A model generated the notes under the pieces. It was not told where the DNA came from, did not search any database, and was given only the letters and a program-made list of their open reading frames with translations. Position numbers and translations under genes: made by a program. Positions 55,011 to 63,743 of a DNA stretch of 64,000 nt are shown piece by piece (positions within the stretch are counted from its first letter, which is position 1; every line of letters starts with the position of its first letter). This DNA is from CBDFKJ01 sp965248805 (GTDB lineage Bacteria; Pseudomonadota; Alphaproteobacteria; UBA6615). The DNA is taken from positions 1 to 64,000 of the forward strand of contig CBDFKJ010000007.1 of NCBI GenBank assembly GCA_965248805.1, written 5' to 3'.

Positions 55011-55802
55011 ATGCGGTGCACAACTGGCAAGACTTGGTTCACCGTACTGGCGTTGCTGTTGCTGCCGATGACGGAGGCGCTGGCGACTTGCTATCCCGTG
55101 GCCCAGCGCGCACCGGCGATCATCCCGGCTAAACTACAGCTGGCGGAACTGCCGGCGGATGCCGTGCAGCTGACGTTTCTCGGCCACTCCAGCTTTCTCA
55201 TCGTGAGTGCGGAGGGCGCGACGGCCCTGACCGACTACAACGGGTATATCCGGGCGCAGTTTCCACCGGACATCGTCACCATGAACAACGCGCACTCATC
55301 GCACTTCACCGACTATGTCGATCCGGCCGTGCAACATGTCCTGCGCGGCTGGGCGAGCGAGGGCGGGTTGGAGCGCCACGACGTTATCCACAAGGACATG
55401 CGCGTGCGCAACATCCCAACCAACTTGCGCGGCGTCGGCGGCACGAGGTGGAGCGGCAACTCCATCTTCGTCTTCGAAGTCGCCGACCTGTGCATCGCCC
55501 ATCTCGGCCAATTGCACCACACGCTCTCGGACCAGGATCTGGGTGAACTCGGTATCATCGACGTTCTGCTGGTTCCGGTAGACGGCGCCTATACCATGGC
55601 GCAAGGGTTCATGGCCGAGGTGATCAGGCAGATCGATCCAACAGTGGTCATCCCGATGCACTACTTCACGGCGCAAACGCTGCGCGGGTTTCTGGCGCTC
55701 ATCGCCGACAGCTATGACGTCGACATTCGCGACACGCCGACGGTGGTCCTTAGCCGCAATACTCTGCCCTATCGCAAGGTGCTCGTCCTGCCAGGCATCT
55801 AA
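55011..55802 (+). CDS. Secreted metallo-beta-lactamase-fold protein (UlaG-like)
   Basis: A 263-residue protein with a signal peptide (WFTVLALLLLPMTEALA). The MBL fold is recognised by VQLTFLGHSSFLIVSAEGATALTDYNG and by later His-containing strands (AHLGQLHHTLS, IPMHYFTAQT). The usual HxHxDH metal motif is changed to NNAHSSHFTDYV (~86), keeping two His and one Asp in new spacing. Enzyme activity is therefore uncertain. ATG 55011 follows GGAGAGG; earlier in-frame starts lack a ribosome site. Confidence 0.7.
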   Translation: MRCTTGKTWFTVLALLLLPMTEALATCYPVAQRAPAIIPAKLQLAELPADAVQLTFLGHSSFLIVSAEGATALTDYNGYIRAQFPPDIVTMNNAHSSHFTDYVDPAVQHVLRGWASEGGLERHDVIHKDMRVRNIPTNLRGVGGTRWSGNSIFVFEVADLCIAHLGQLHHTLSDQDLGELGIIDVLLVPVDGAYTMAQGFMAEVIRQIDPTVVIPMHYFTAQTLRGFLALIADSYDVDIRDTPTVVLSRNTLPYRKVLVLPGI

Positions 55803-55848
55803 AGAGATCCGGCGCGACGGTGCGAGCGCCTCGAGATAACGTTCAGCG

Positions 55849-56236
55849 ATGAGTGCATCGCTCGTGTTGTGGGTCGCGGTCGGCAGTGCCCTGGGCGTTG
55901 CGTTACGCGTTTGCGAGCATGGTCGACCGTCTGCTCGGCGAAGGCTTTCCCTGGGGAATCCTGGTCGTCAACGTGTCGGGCTCGATGCTGATCGGCTTCC
56001 TGGTCGTGTTGATCGGCCCCGAAGGCCGCGTGCGAGTCGGCACGGCCGCGTTCCACTTCGTCACGATCGGCCTGCTCGGCGGCTTCACGACCTTCTCGAC
56101 GTTCAGCCTGCAGACATTGACGCTGGCCCAGAACGGGCAATGGCTGCATGCCGGCGCAAACGTGATCGCGTCCGTGGCTATATGTCTTGCCGGCGTCTGG
56201 CTCGGCCATACGATGGGCACCGCGGTCGGCAAATAG
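55849..56236 (+). pseudogene. crcB: Fluoride exporter CrcB, frameshifted by a 5-bp deletion
   Basis: From ATG 55849 the frame encodes SASLVLWVAVGSALGVALR; the rest of CrcB (YAFASMVDRLLGEGFPWGILVVNVSGSMLIGF, GLLGGFTTFSTFS, the signature GGFTTFSTF) continues in another frame to 56236. At the joint (about 55889-55900) the DNA reads GTTGCGTTACGCG, whereas an intact gene would need one more TTGCG unit: a replication-slippage deletion. All four membrane helices and the Na-site region are otherwise present. I see no fluoride riboswitch upstream. Confidence 0.8.
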
Positions 56237-56327
56237 ACGGTCGCGCCAGACCGTCGATAGTGGGCTTGCCGACGCGAGGACGGTGTGCGAGCCTTGGCTC
56301 CAAGCAACCGAAACGGGGGCTAATCCA

Positions 56328-57103
56328 TTGAATTACAATAGCTTATCAATAGGACTTCTAGCTTTGATTGCGCTGTCGGCCGCAACCGGTCCTGCTGCCG
56401 GTCAGCGTGTCGACGCACCGGCATTGATGGCCACCGCGGAGGGCCAAGTCGACCTCGAACTGGTCCTGCTCGCCGACGCCACCGGCTCGATCGACGACGA
56501 CGAGATCATGTTCCAACGCAACGGCTATGCTAACGTCATCACTCATCCCGACGTGTTGGCGGCAATCACGAGCGGCTTCCGCCGGCGGATTGCGGTGACG
56601 TACTCGAGTGGGCGGACGCCTCGTCGCAGGCAGTCGTGGTGCCCTGGACGATCATCGATGGTCCGGAAAGCGCCGAGGCGTTCGCCAACGCCCTCTTCGC
56701 CCAGCCGCGCCTTGCCTATGGCAGAAACGCCATCGGCAGCGCCATCGCCGCGGCGCAGGTCATGATCGAGTCCAACGCCATCGAAGGGTTTCGCAAGGTC
56801 ATCGATATTTCCGCCGACAGCGCGAACAATTCGTCCGGACCGCCGATCGCCGTGGCGCGGGCGCACGCGTTGGCGGCGGGGATTGTCATCAATGGTCTGG
56901 CGATCCTGTGTCGCGAGTGCATCAGCGGCCGGCCTGTGCGCTACGACCTGGAACTGGCGTTCGAACAACTCATCGTCGGCAGACCCGGCAGCTTCGTGGT
57001 CACCGCCGACGGCGGCCGCAGCTTCGCCGAAGCGGTGCGCCGCAAGCTGATCCTGGAGATCGCGCAAGCGCCCGCAGCGACCGGCTCAGTAGTCACGAAT
57101 TAG
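56328..57103 (+). pseudogene. DUF1194 (VWA-like) secreted protein, 1-base frameshift
   Basis: Frame A from TTG 56328 has a signal peptide (LSIGLLALIALSAATGPAAG) and DLELVLLADATGSIDDDEIMFQRNGYANVI with a MIDAS-like DATGS. At ~56602 ACGTAC is followed by TCGAGTGGG; one added G would give TYVEWADASSQAVVVPW, the family sequence, which continues in frame B (IIDGPESAEAFANALFA, ANNSSGPPIAVARAHAL, CRECISG) to 57103. So a single base is missing. DUF1194 proteins are exported; their function is unknown. Confidence 0.8.
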
Positions 57104-57331
57104 CGCGCTCACCCGCGACGGCCCGACACCGATTTTCGATTTGCGGGCAGCCGTGCTAGGTTCGCCCGAACAAGACCAACCAACCAAGCCCAACCAACGA
57201 TTTTTGCTTGTACCGCGCTTGCATTGCGAGGTAGCGGTTGGGTGTCTAACGCTTCGCGTCCCCGGACAGATCGGTCTTGAGCCAACGCGGGCGAAGCAAT
57301 GGCGCGGCTAAGGGAAACCAGGGAGAAATGC

Positions 57332-58201
57332 ATGTCGGGCATATTGGCCTTCGAGGAGATCAACGAAGCCAAGGCCAACTTGGACCATATCTATAATCAG
57401 CCTGACCCGAGGGCTTATTTCCGCGAACTGAGAAAACTCGGCTACGCCATTCCCGGCCACGCCAAGCCAATCTTCCAGAAGCTGATCTCCCACCTGCGGC
57501 GGCGGTCCAACGACACCGTTCACGTGCTCGACCTGGGCTGTTCGTATGGCGTCAACGCAGCCCTCTTGAAGCACGATTTGTCGATGTCGGAGCTTTATGA
57601 GCATTGGGGCAACAAGGCCCTTTCGGAGGTTACACCGGAAGAGATCGTTGCCAGCGACAGGCGCTATTTCGACGATCTTGACGAGCCCGAGGACATCGAG
57701 GTGATCGGCCTCGACCAGGCCGAGTCCGCAGTTACATTCGCCGAGCAAGCCGGCCTGCTGGACGAGGGATTCGCGGTCAATCTCGAAACGGAACCGCTGC
57801 CCGGACCGGCGCAAGAGGACTTGGCACCGGTCGATCTTGTGATGTCGACCGGATGCGTCGGCTATGTGACCGAAAAGAGTTTCGATCGCCTGTTGCCAGC
57901 CGTCACACAGGGACGACCGGCATGGATTGGCAATTTCGTGTTGCAGTTGTTTCCGTTCGACGCAATCGAGGCGACCCTGAAAGACTGGGGCTATGTGACC
58001 GAGAAGCTGCAGGGCCAGACGTTTGCTCAACGCCGCTTCGCTTCAACTGACGAACAAGAGCGAGTGGTTGGGCAACTGCGCGAGCGCGGCATCGATACAA
58101 CGGGAGAAGAGACGGAAAGTCATCTTCTAGCCGAGTTCTATCTGTCACGCCCGATCAAAGAAGTAGCCGAGACTCCCGTCGAGCGCCTCTTTGCCGCTTA
58201 A
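57332..58201 (+). CDS. SAM-dependent methyltransferase (class I), unknown substrate
   Basis: A 289-residue protein. The Rossmann SAM site is VHVLDLGCSYGVNAALLKH (~56-74); EDIEVIGLDQAESAVTFAEQAGLLD follows with the acidic ribose-binding strand, then PVDLVMSTGCVGYVTEKSF as motif IV. The N-terminal helix region (LDHIYNQPDPRAYFRELRKLGYAIPGHAKPIFQ) is shared with a group of uncharacterised methyltransferases. AGGGAG lies 6-7 bases before ATG 57332. The 228-base gap upstream has CCAA-rich repeats but no clear regulatory site. Confidence 0.78.
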   Translation: MSGILAFEEINEAKANLDHIYNQPDPRAYFRELRKLGYAIPGHAKPIFQKLISHLRRRSNDTVHVLDLGCSYGVNAALLKHDLSMSELYEHWGNKALSEVTPEEIVASDRRYFDDLDEPEDIEVIGLDQAESAVTFAEQAGLLDEGFAVNLETEPLPGPAQEDLAPVDLVMSTGCVGYVTEKSFDRLLPAVTQGRPAWIGNFVLQLFPFDAIEATLKDWGYVTEKLQGQTFAQRRFASTDEQERVVGQLRERGIDTTGEETESHLLAEFYLSRPIKEVAETPVERLFAA

Positions 58202-58317
58202 CAATGTTCGGCTTTGGCTGGATCAGTTGAGTGCCAGTAGTGCGCCGGATTCGTAACTGTCGGCCGGCGTGGACCGGGCGGACATCGCCCCCCAACGCCG
58301 GCCAGTAGGCCCGTGGC

Positions 58318-58788
58318 CTAGCCCCCGGCCTCACCGCCGAGATAACGCTCCAAGCCGTTGAGGCACGCGTGCCAGCCCTGCTCGTGTCCGTCGCGCAGGG
58401 CGGCGCTGGCGATGCGCTCGTGAATGACGATCACCTCGGTCGCGTCGTCGCGCGGTTCGAACTGCACCGTCACCCGTTCCGATGCGATTGCATTCGGGTC
58501 GGCGCCCCAGGAATAGACCAGCTTTCACGGCGGGTCGATGTGCTCGAACTGGCCGGCGATCCATACCGTGTCGCCGTTGGGAAGCCGGTTGGCGATCCGA
58601 TAGCCGCCGCCGACGCGCAAATCGACATCGGCGCCCGCGCAACTGACTTCAGGCGGCCCCCACGATTGCATCAAGTGGTCCGGTTGCGTCCACGCCTCGA
58701 ACAATCGCTCGCGCGTTGCCCGGATGACCCGGCGTACGACCAACGTTATCGACTGGGAGGTTCGTCGTTCATTCGGGTTCCTCGACAT
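58318..58788 (-). pseudogene. AHSA1/SRPBCC-domain protein with a nonsense mutation
   Basis: The first 87 codons (VVRRVIRATRERLFEAWTQPDHLMQSWGPPEVSCAGADVDLRVGGGYRI ... HIDPP) and the following frame (KLVYSWGADPNAIASERVTVQFEPRDDATEVIVIHERI ... GWHACLNGLERYLGG) together form a full AHSA1-like domain of ~156 residues. An in-frame TGA (58525-58527) stands where an Arg CGA is usual, so a single C-to-T change has killed the gene. It was probably coupled to the ArsR gene, from which IS1182 now separates it. Confidence 0.8.
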
Positions 58789-58790
58789 AG

Positions 58791-60244
58791 CAGCCCGTTG
58801 ACGAAGTCCGGCGTGTCTGATTCTGTCTGAACATAGAGATTTAGACGGGCGTCGTGCGATGGCATTGAGACGACAGAGCGAGGTTCAGGGTGACCTCGTG
58901 GTGACATGGGCGGAGATGCCGCGTTCGCCTGGACACGCGTTTTCCGACCGGCTGCATGAGTTGCTGACCGAGTCTGGCTTTGACGGCTTCGTGGAGGCGA
59001 CGTGCAAGCCATACTACGCACCTCGGATGGGGGCTCCTTCGCTGCCGCCGGGGCGTTATTTCCGGATGCACATGATCGGCTATTTCGAGGGCATCGGCAG
59101 CGAGCGCGGCATCGCTTGGCGCTGTTCGGATTCGCTGTCGCTTCGCGCGTTTCTGCGGTTGGCGAACCGGGACAAGGTTCCCGATCATTCCTGGTTGTCG
59201 AAGACGCGCGGCCGGCTGCCGCACGAGGTCCATGAAAAGGTTTTCGACTGGGTTCTGGCTCTCGTCGCCGCGCGCGGTCTGGTGAAGGGCGAGCGGATCG
59301 GCGTCGACGGCTCGACGATGGAAGCCAACGCCGCCCTGCGAGCCATCGTGCGGCGCGATAGCGGCGAGACCTATCGCGAGATGCTGACGCAAATGGCGAA
59401 GGAGAGTGGCGTCGAAACGCCGACGATCGACGACCTCGTCCGGCTCGATCGCCGGCGGAAGGGCAAGAAGCTTTCGAACAAGGATTGGACGAGCCCGACC
59501 GATCCTGATGCGAAGATCGCGCGGATGAAGGACGGCACCACGCATCTGGCCTACAAGCCCGAGCACGCGGTCGATCTCGACACCGGCGTCATCGTTGCGG
59601 CACCGATCTATCCAGCCGATGAAGGCGACACGACGACTTTGCCTGGGACGCTGGAGGCGGCCGCGCGCAACCTCGCCGAGGTCGGCCTGGCTCCAACACG
59701 GGCAGAGCCCTGCAGTCTCGTTGGCGACAAGGGCTATCATTCACGCGAGGGGCTGAAAGACCTCGACGGCGGCGTCTGGAAAACGCGGATCTCCGAGCCG
59801 GAGCCCGCCAACGGCTATCTGCGCTGGCATGGCGACCAGGCGGCACGTCAGGCTGTCTACGCCAACCGGGCGCGATTGAAATCCGGCGTCGCGCGGAACG
59901 CCATGCGCAGGCGCGGTGAGATGGTCGAGCGCAGCTTCGCCCATGTCCTCGACCGTGGCGGCATGCGCCGCGCGTTGCTGCGGGCGCGCGAGAACGTCCA
60001 CAAACGCTACCTGATCCATGTCGCCGGGTTCAATCTCGGCATTCTGATGCGCGCGCTGTTCGGATCAGGCACGCCGAGGGAGGCTGCGAGTGCAAAGAGT
60101 ACCCTTTTGTTCGTTATTCAGTTCGATGCTGCCCTGGCGATCGCCATCGTGGCGAACATCGAAGGCAAACCAGCCATGCTCGTTATCATCATCATCGTCG
60201 CCCCCGAAACCGATTGATCAAAGCGCGACTTCATCACCGGGCTG
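58791..60244 (+). mobile_element. Complete IS1182-family element (1454 bp), second copy
   Basis: Ends CAGCCCGTTGACGAAGTC (58791) and GACTTCATCACCGGGCTG (60244) are the same as in the copy at 12649-14102. The flanking bases are ATAG and TTAG, an imperfect 4-base repeat. It sits between arsR and the AHSA1 gene, exactly where the arsR stop and AHSA1 start should overlap, so the original operon was split. Confidence 0.95.
58859..60217 (+). CDS. IS1182-family transposase, second copy
   Basis: A 452-residue transposase that appears identical in protein sequence to the one at 12676-14034, with the Asp in GVDGSTMEAN, the Asp in GDKGYHS and the Glu in MVERSFAHV. It is complete and so is a likely source of activity for both elements. 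Confidence 0.93.
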   Translation: MALRRQSEVQGDLVVTWAEMPRSPGHAFSDRLHELLTESGFDGFVEATCKPYYAPRMGAPSLPPGRYFRMHMIGYFEGIGSERGIAWRCSDSLSLRAFLRLANRDKVPDHSWLSKTRGRLPHEVHEKVFDWVLALVAARGLVKGERIGVDGSTMEANAALRAIVRRDSGETYREMLTQMAKESGVETPTIDDLVRLDRRRKGKKLSNKDWTSPTDPDAKIARMKDGTTHLAYKPEHAVDLDTGVIVAAPIYPADEGDTTTLPGTLEAAARNLAEVGLAPTRAEPCSLVGDKGYHSREGLKDLDGGVWKTRISEPEPANGYLRWHGDQAARQAVYANRARLKSGVARNAMRRRGEMVERSFAHVLDRGGMRRALLRARENVHKRYLIHVAGFNLGILMRALFGSGTPREAASAKSTLLFVIQFDAALAIAIVANIEGKPAMLVIIIIVAPETD

Positions 60245-60574
60245 TTAGCGCGCGATGGCCGCGAGCTTGTCCTCCCAGAACACACAGTAGTGGTCGAGCC
60301 ACTGCCGCACCTCGCGTAGCGCGCAAGCATCCAGCGAACAGCGATGGATGCGACCATCCACATTGCGGCTGACCAGTCCGGCGCCCTCCAGCACCTTGAT
60401 ATGCTTCGAGACGGCATTGAGCGACATCGCGAACGGCTGCGCCAATTTGGTGACTGGCGCCGGCCCGTGCGACAGGCGTTCCAGCAGCGCCCGGCGGCTC
60501 CGGTCCGACAGCGCCTGAAAGACGCGGTCGAGCCGATCATCGTCGGACTCAGATCGCTCAGCGGCGGGAACCAT
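60245..60574 (-). CDS. ArsR-family transcriptional regulator
   Basis: A protein of 109 residues with a winged-helix DNA-binding domain: DRVFQALSDRSRRALLERLSHGPAPVTKLAQPFAMSLNAVSKHIKVLEGAGLVSRNVDGR over residues ~12-72, then RQWLDHYCVFWEDKL. It belongs to the subgroup that pairs with AHSA1 proteins and has no metal-binding CxC. ATG 60574 is preferred because a perfect operator lies just upstream; a longer frame to 60667 would run through it and into the next gene. It likely represses itself and the divergent AHSA1 gene. Confidence 0.88.
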   Translation of the reverse strand: MVPAAERSESDDDRLDRVFQALSDRSRRALLERLSHGPAPVTKLAQPFAMSLNAVSKHIKVLEGAGLVSRNVDGRIHRCSLDACALREVRQWLDHYCVFWEDKLAAIAR

Positions 60575-60583
60575 ATTTCGATA

Positions 60584-60601
60584 TTCAACTATTTGGTTGA
60601 A
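60584..60601. promoter_or_regulatory. ArsR operator: TTCAAC-N6-GTTGAA
   Basis: A perfect inverted repeat with a 6-base spacer (TATTTG), placed 9 bases before the ArsR ATG and 52 bases before the divergent AHSA1 start. TTCAAC/GTTGAA half-sites are characteristic for regulators of this ArsR-AHSA1 group, so it should control both genes. Confidence 0.8.
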
Positions 60602-60653
60602 CAATTCAAGCCCGGCCGCTACCGTCGGCGCACAGTCAATCGGAGGAAGCGGC

Positions 60654-61043
60654 ATGTCGTCAGCCATTCATCAGGAAATCGTCATCGATGCGCCGGTCGA
60701 GCGGGTCTACGCGGCGCTCACCAACGCCGAACAGTTCAGTGCATTCACCGGCGGCGCGCCGGCCGAGATCGCCGCCGAGGACGGCAGCGCCTTCTCCTGC
60801 TTCGGCGGCAAGGTCGCCGGCCGCAACATCGAGCTGGTGCCCAATCGGCGGCTGGTGCAGGCTTGGCGGGTCGGCGATTGGGACGCCGGCGCCTACACAC
60901 TGGTGCGCTTCGAACTCAGCCCGGAAGGCGCCGGGACCAAGGTCACATTCGACCAGGCCGGCGTGCCGGAGGCGCAGAAGTCCCACCTCGAAGGCGGCTG
61001 GCATGCCATGTACTGGGACCCGCTGAAGACCTACCTGGCCTAG
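60654..61043 (+). CDS. AHSA1/SRPBCC-domain protein
   Basis: A 129-residue protein with the AHSA1 helix-grip fold: IHQEIVIDAPVERVYAALTNAEQFSAFTGGAPAEIAAEDGSAFSCFGGKVAGRNIELVP is the first half, and LVQAWRVGDWDAGAYTLVRFELSPEGAGTKVTFDQAGVPE and GWHAMYWDPLKTYL the second. The cavity binds small hydrophobic ligands. Divergent from arsR across the operator at 60584. CGGAGGAAG precedes the ATG. Confidence 0.88.
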   Translation: MSSAIHQEIVIDAPVERVYAALTNAEQFSAFTGGAPAEIAAEDGSAFSCFGGKVAGRNIELVPNRRLVQAWRVGDWDAGAYTLVRFELSPEGAGTKVTFDQAGVPEAQKSHLEGGWHAMYWDPLKTYLA

Positions 61044-61211
61044 CCCGCACGCGATCGCCAGTGGTTGCGTCCGGCGGCCCGGCTATCGTTTCCGCCCGCC
61101 GCAAGATTTGATTGGGGTCGGCGACGCCGTCGTGCGAGTGCCGCGCGCCCCGCTACTCGTGCGAATGTAGCGGACGACACAGGCCGAAACGGCATTGGCG
61201 AGAGGACAGGC

Positions 61212-61955
61212 ATGCTGAACGAGCTTCAGGAACAATGGTGCGCACAGAGTCAACGGGACTTCTCCGATCTCAGGGCGCTGTTCCTGAACTGCGCCTTGAA
61301 GCGCAGCCCCGAACGTTCGCACACCGACGGGCTGGTGCGCATCTCGCGCGCCATCATGGAAAAGAACGGGGTCACCGTCGAGGCGCTCAGGCCGGTCGAT
61401 CATGCCATCGCCACCGGTGTCTACTCCGACATGACCGAGCATGGCTGGAAGCAGGACGAGTGGCCGGCGCTGTTCGAGAAGGTCGTCGCCGCCGACATTC
61501 TGGTGATCACGTCTTCCATCTGGCTCGGCGAAAAAACGTCCGTCTGCACACGCGTCATCGAGCGCCTATACGGCAATTCCCACCAGCTCAATGCCGAGGG
61601 ACAGTATGCCTACTACGGCCGCGTCGGCGGTTGCCTGATCACCGGCAATGAGGACGGCGCCAAACACTGCGCGATGAACATCCTTTACTCGCTGCAGCAT
61701 CTGGGCTACATTACCTCGCCACAGGCGGGTGCCGCCTGGCTGGGCGAAGCCGGCCCCGGACCGTCCTACCTCGATGAGGGCTCCGGCGGGCCGGAGAACG
61801 ACTTCACCAACCGCAACACGACCTTCATGACCTGGAACCTCCTGCACCTGGCCCGCATGATGAAAGATGCCGGCGGCATCCCCGCCCACGGCAATCAGCG
61901 CTCGGCCTGGGACGCCGGTTGCCGTTTCGACTACGCCAATCCCGACTACCGGTAG
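61212..61955 (+). CDS. Flavodoxin-family NAD(P)H oxidoreductase
   Basis: A 247-residue protein with the flavodoxin-like fold of NADPH-dependent FMN reductases: ALFLNCALKRSPERSHTDGLVRISRAIMEK (phosphate-binding turn), VVAADILVITSSIWLGEKTSVCTRVIERLYG (isoalloxazine loop) and AYYGRVGGCLITGNEDGAKHCAMNILYSLQHLGY. It likely reduces quinones or FMN in the cytoplasm. ATG 61212 follows AGAGGACAGG. Downstream, 81 bases separate it from the ABC-F gene. Confidence 0.8.
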   Translation: MLNELQEQWCAQSQRDFSDLRALFLNCALKRSPERSHTDGLVRISRAIMEKNGVTVEALRPVDHAIATGVYSDMTEHGWKQDEWPALFEKVVAADILVITSSIWLGEKTSVCTRVIERLYGNSHQLNAEGQYAYYGRVGGCLITGNEDGAKHCAMNILYSLQHLGYITSPQAGAAWLGEAGPGPSYLDEGSGGPENDFTNRNTTFMTWNLLHLARMMKDAGGIPAHGNQRSAWDAGCRFDYANPDYR

Positions 61956-62036
61956 CGCGAAACCGGCCGCGGCTTGAGCGAAGGGCGTCCCCGGTGATAG
62001 GAATCCGAGCCATGACGCCAAGGAAACACGAGCCCA

Positions 62037-63698
62037 ATGACCATCTGTGAACTCGATGCGGTAACGGTAAACAGCGCAGACGGCGGCACATTGCTGCGCG
62101 ATGTCGGCCTCTCTCTGTCCGATGGAGCCAAGGTCGCGGTCGTCGGCGCCAACCGGGCTGCCGCATCGGCCCTGCTGGAAATGATAGCAATTGGCCGCCC
62201 GGACGACGTCGCGGGGCTCCAGCGAGACGAAAGCGTCACGGTCGAATACGTCGGACCCAACCCATCCGTCGACCCGTCGCTAACGGTATGGGACTTCGTC
62301 GCCACGGCCGCCGCGGAAGCACAAGCGCTGAACGATCGGATCGATTTCCTGCTGAAGTACCATCTGCAGCATACCGAGGACGACGAGCTCCCCTATATGG
62401 AGGAGCTCGACCGCCTGGAGCGGCGAAAGAGTGGGCTGGGGGCCTGGGATCTGGACCGGCGCATGCGCACCGCCCTCGAAGCGTTGCGCTGTCCCGCGAA
62501 CAATGCCGTGGTTGGCGCGCTTTCAGCAGCCGAACTTCGCCGCGCAATGGTATGCCGCGCACTCGTCGCGCGACCGCAACTGCTGGTTCTCGATCAGCCT
62601 ACCGACGACCTGGACGCAGAAACCGTCGCCTGGCTCGAACAGTCATTGGCGCAGTTCAAAGGCACGCTGGTGGTTGCCACAAACGATCGTGCGGTGATCA
62701 ATGCCGCAATCAATACAATGGTCGTCATCGATGGCGACAGCGCGCGCGTCGTAGACGCAAGCTATGCCGGCTGGCTCGAGCGGCGCGTGAGCGAAACGGC
62801 GTCGGGGCTTCAGCGCACCGCCATCGAACGCGAGCTGAGTTGGGTGCGCGACGGCACTCCGCCCCGCAGCAGCGAAGCCCGGCCCGGCGCGTCGGGCGTG
62901 CATGGCTGGCTGGCCCGGCGCGGGGAAGCCGCGGCGGAGCCGACGGAAATCACCATCGCGCCCGGCCCGCGGTTGGGCCACGACGTGATTGAACTCCGCC
63001 ACGTAAGCAAGGGTGCGAACGAACGGCTTCTGATCGACGATTTGTCGCTTCGCATTCCGCCCGGTGCCATCGTCGGCGTGATCGGCGGCGCGGACTCGGG
63101 CAAATCGACCTTGCTGGGCTTGCTGGCCGGGCTGGAGGCGCCCGACGACGGCGCGGTCCGCATCGATGGCAGCGTAGTGCTGGGCCTCCTGAATCGCGAT
63201 ACGATTCAGACCGCGCCGAACGTCGCCACGTCCAGATTCATTACCGGCGGCCGCGAGCGTATCGAGGTCGGCGAACGAACGGTCGAGGCGGACCCCTACA
63301 TGAGCGCGTTGGGCATCGACCGAAGCCTGCGCGAGCTTACGATGGCCGATCTCTCGCCGAACGCGCGTACCCGTGCGCATCTAGCCAAGCTGCTCTTGGC
63401 CGGCGTCAACATGGTGTTGCTCGACGACATCATCAAGGACTTCGACATTGACACCTTGCGCGCGCTCGAAGACGCCCTCCAGCGGTATTCGGGGTGCGCT
63501 GTCATCGTCAGCAGCGATCGATGGTTTCTCAACCGCGTGGCGACGCACATGCTGGCCTTCGAGGGAGACAGCCGAGCGACGTGGGTGGAGGGAAACTACG
63601 ATCGCTACGTGACGTCCAGCATGCGCCGGCGCGGCAGGTCGGCACTGCAGCCCAATCGGCTGCGCTTCAAGCGCATGCCGGTCGCCGCATCGTCTTGA
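62037..63698 (+). CDS. ABC-F-type protein with degenerate ATPase motifs
   Basis: A 553-residue protein with two ATP-binding cassettes and a linker, the size of EttA-like ABC-F translation factors. Cassette 1: the P-loop reads GANRAAAS (37-44), without the Lys; the signature is LSAAELRR; Walker B is LVLDQPTDDLD, where Gln 187 replaces the catalytic Glu. Cassette 2: the P-loop GGADSGKST is normal, but the signature is LSPNARTR and Walker B LLDDIIKDFD has Asp 464 in place of Glu. ABC-F members act at the ribosomal E site; this one probably binds but hardly hydrolyses ATP. There is a basic C-terminal tail. Confidence 0.8.
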   Translation: MTICELDAVTVNSADGGTLLRDVGLSLSDGAKVAVVGANRAAASALLEMIAIGRPDDVAGLQRDESVTVEYVGPNPSVDPSLTVWDFVATAAAEAQALNDRIDFLLKYHLQHTEDDELPYMEELDRLERRKSGLGAWDLDRRMRTALEALRCPANNAVVGALSAAELRRAMVCRALVARPQLLVLDQPTDDLDAETVAWLEQSLAQFKGTLVVATNDRAVINAAINTMVVIDGDSARVVDASYAGWLERRVSETASGLQRTAIERELSWVRDGTPPRSSEARPGASGVHGWLARRGEAAAEPTEITIAPGPRLGHDVIELRHVSKGANERLLIDDLSLRIPPGAIVGVIGGADSGKSTLLGLLAGLEAPDDGAVRIDGSVVLGLLNRDTIQTAPNVATSRFITGGRERIEVGERTVEADPYMSALGIDRSLRELTMADLSPNARTRAHLAKLLLAGVNMVLLDDIIKDFDIDTLRALEDALQRYSGCAVIVSSDRWFLNRVATHMLAFEGDSRATWVEGNYDRYVTSSMRRRGRSALQPNRLRFKRMPVAASS

Positions 63699-63743
63699 GC
63701 ACGGCTCGACGAGGTCCCGACCCATCTCGGAAGGATAGAGCGT

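Noticed and set aside
55803..55848. Possible fluoride riboswitch ahead of crcB
   Set aside because: The gap is only 46 bases and lacks the conserved crcB-motif core; nothing supports it.
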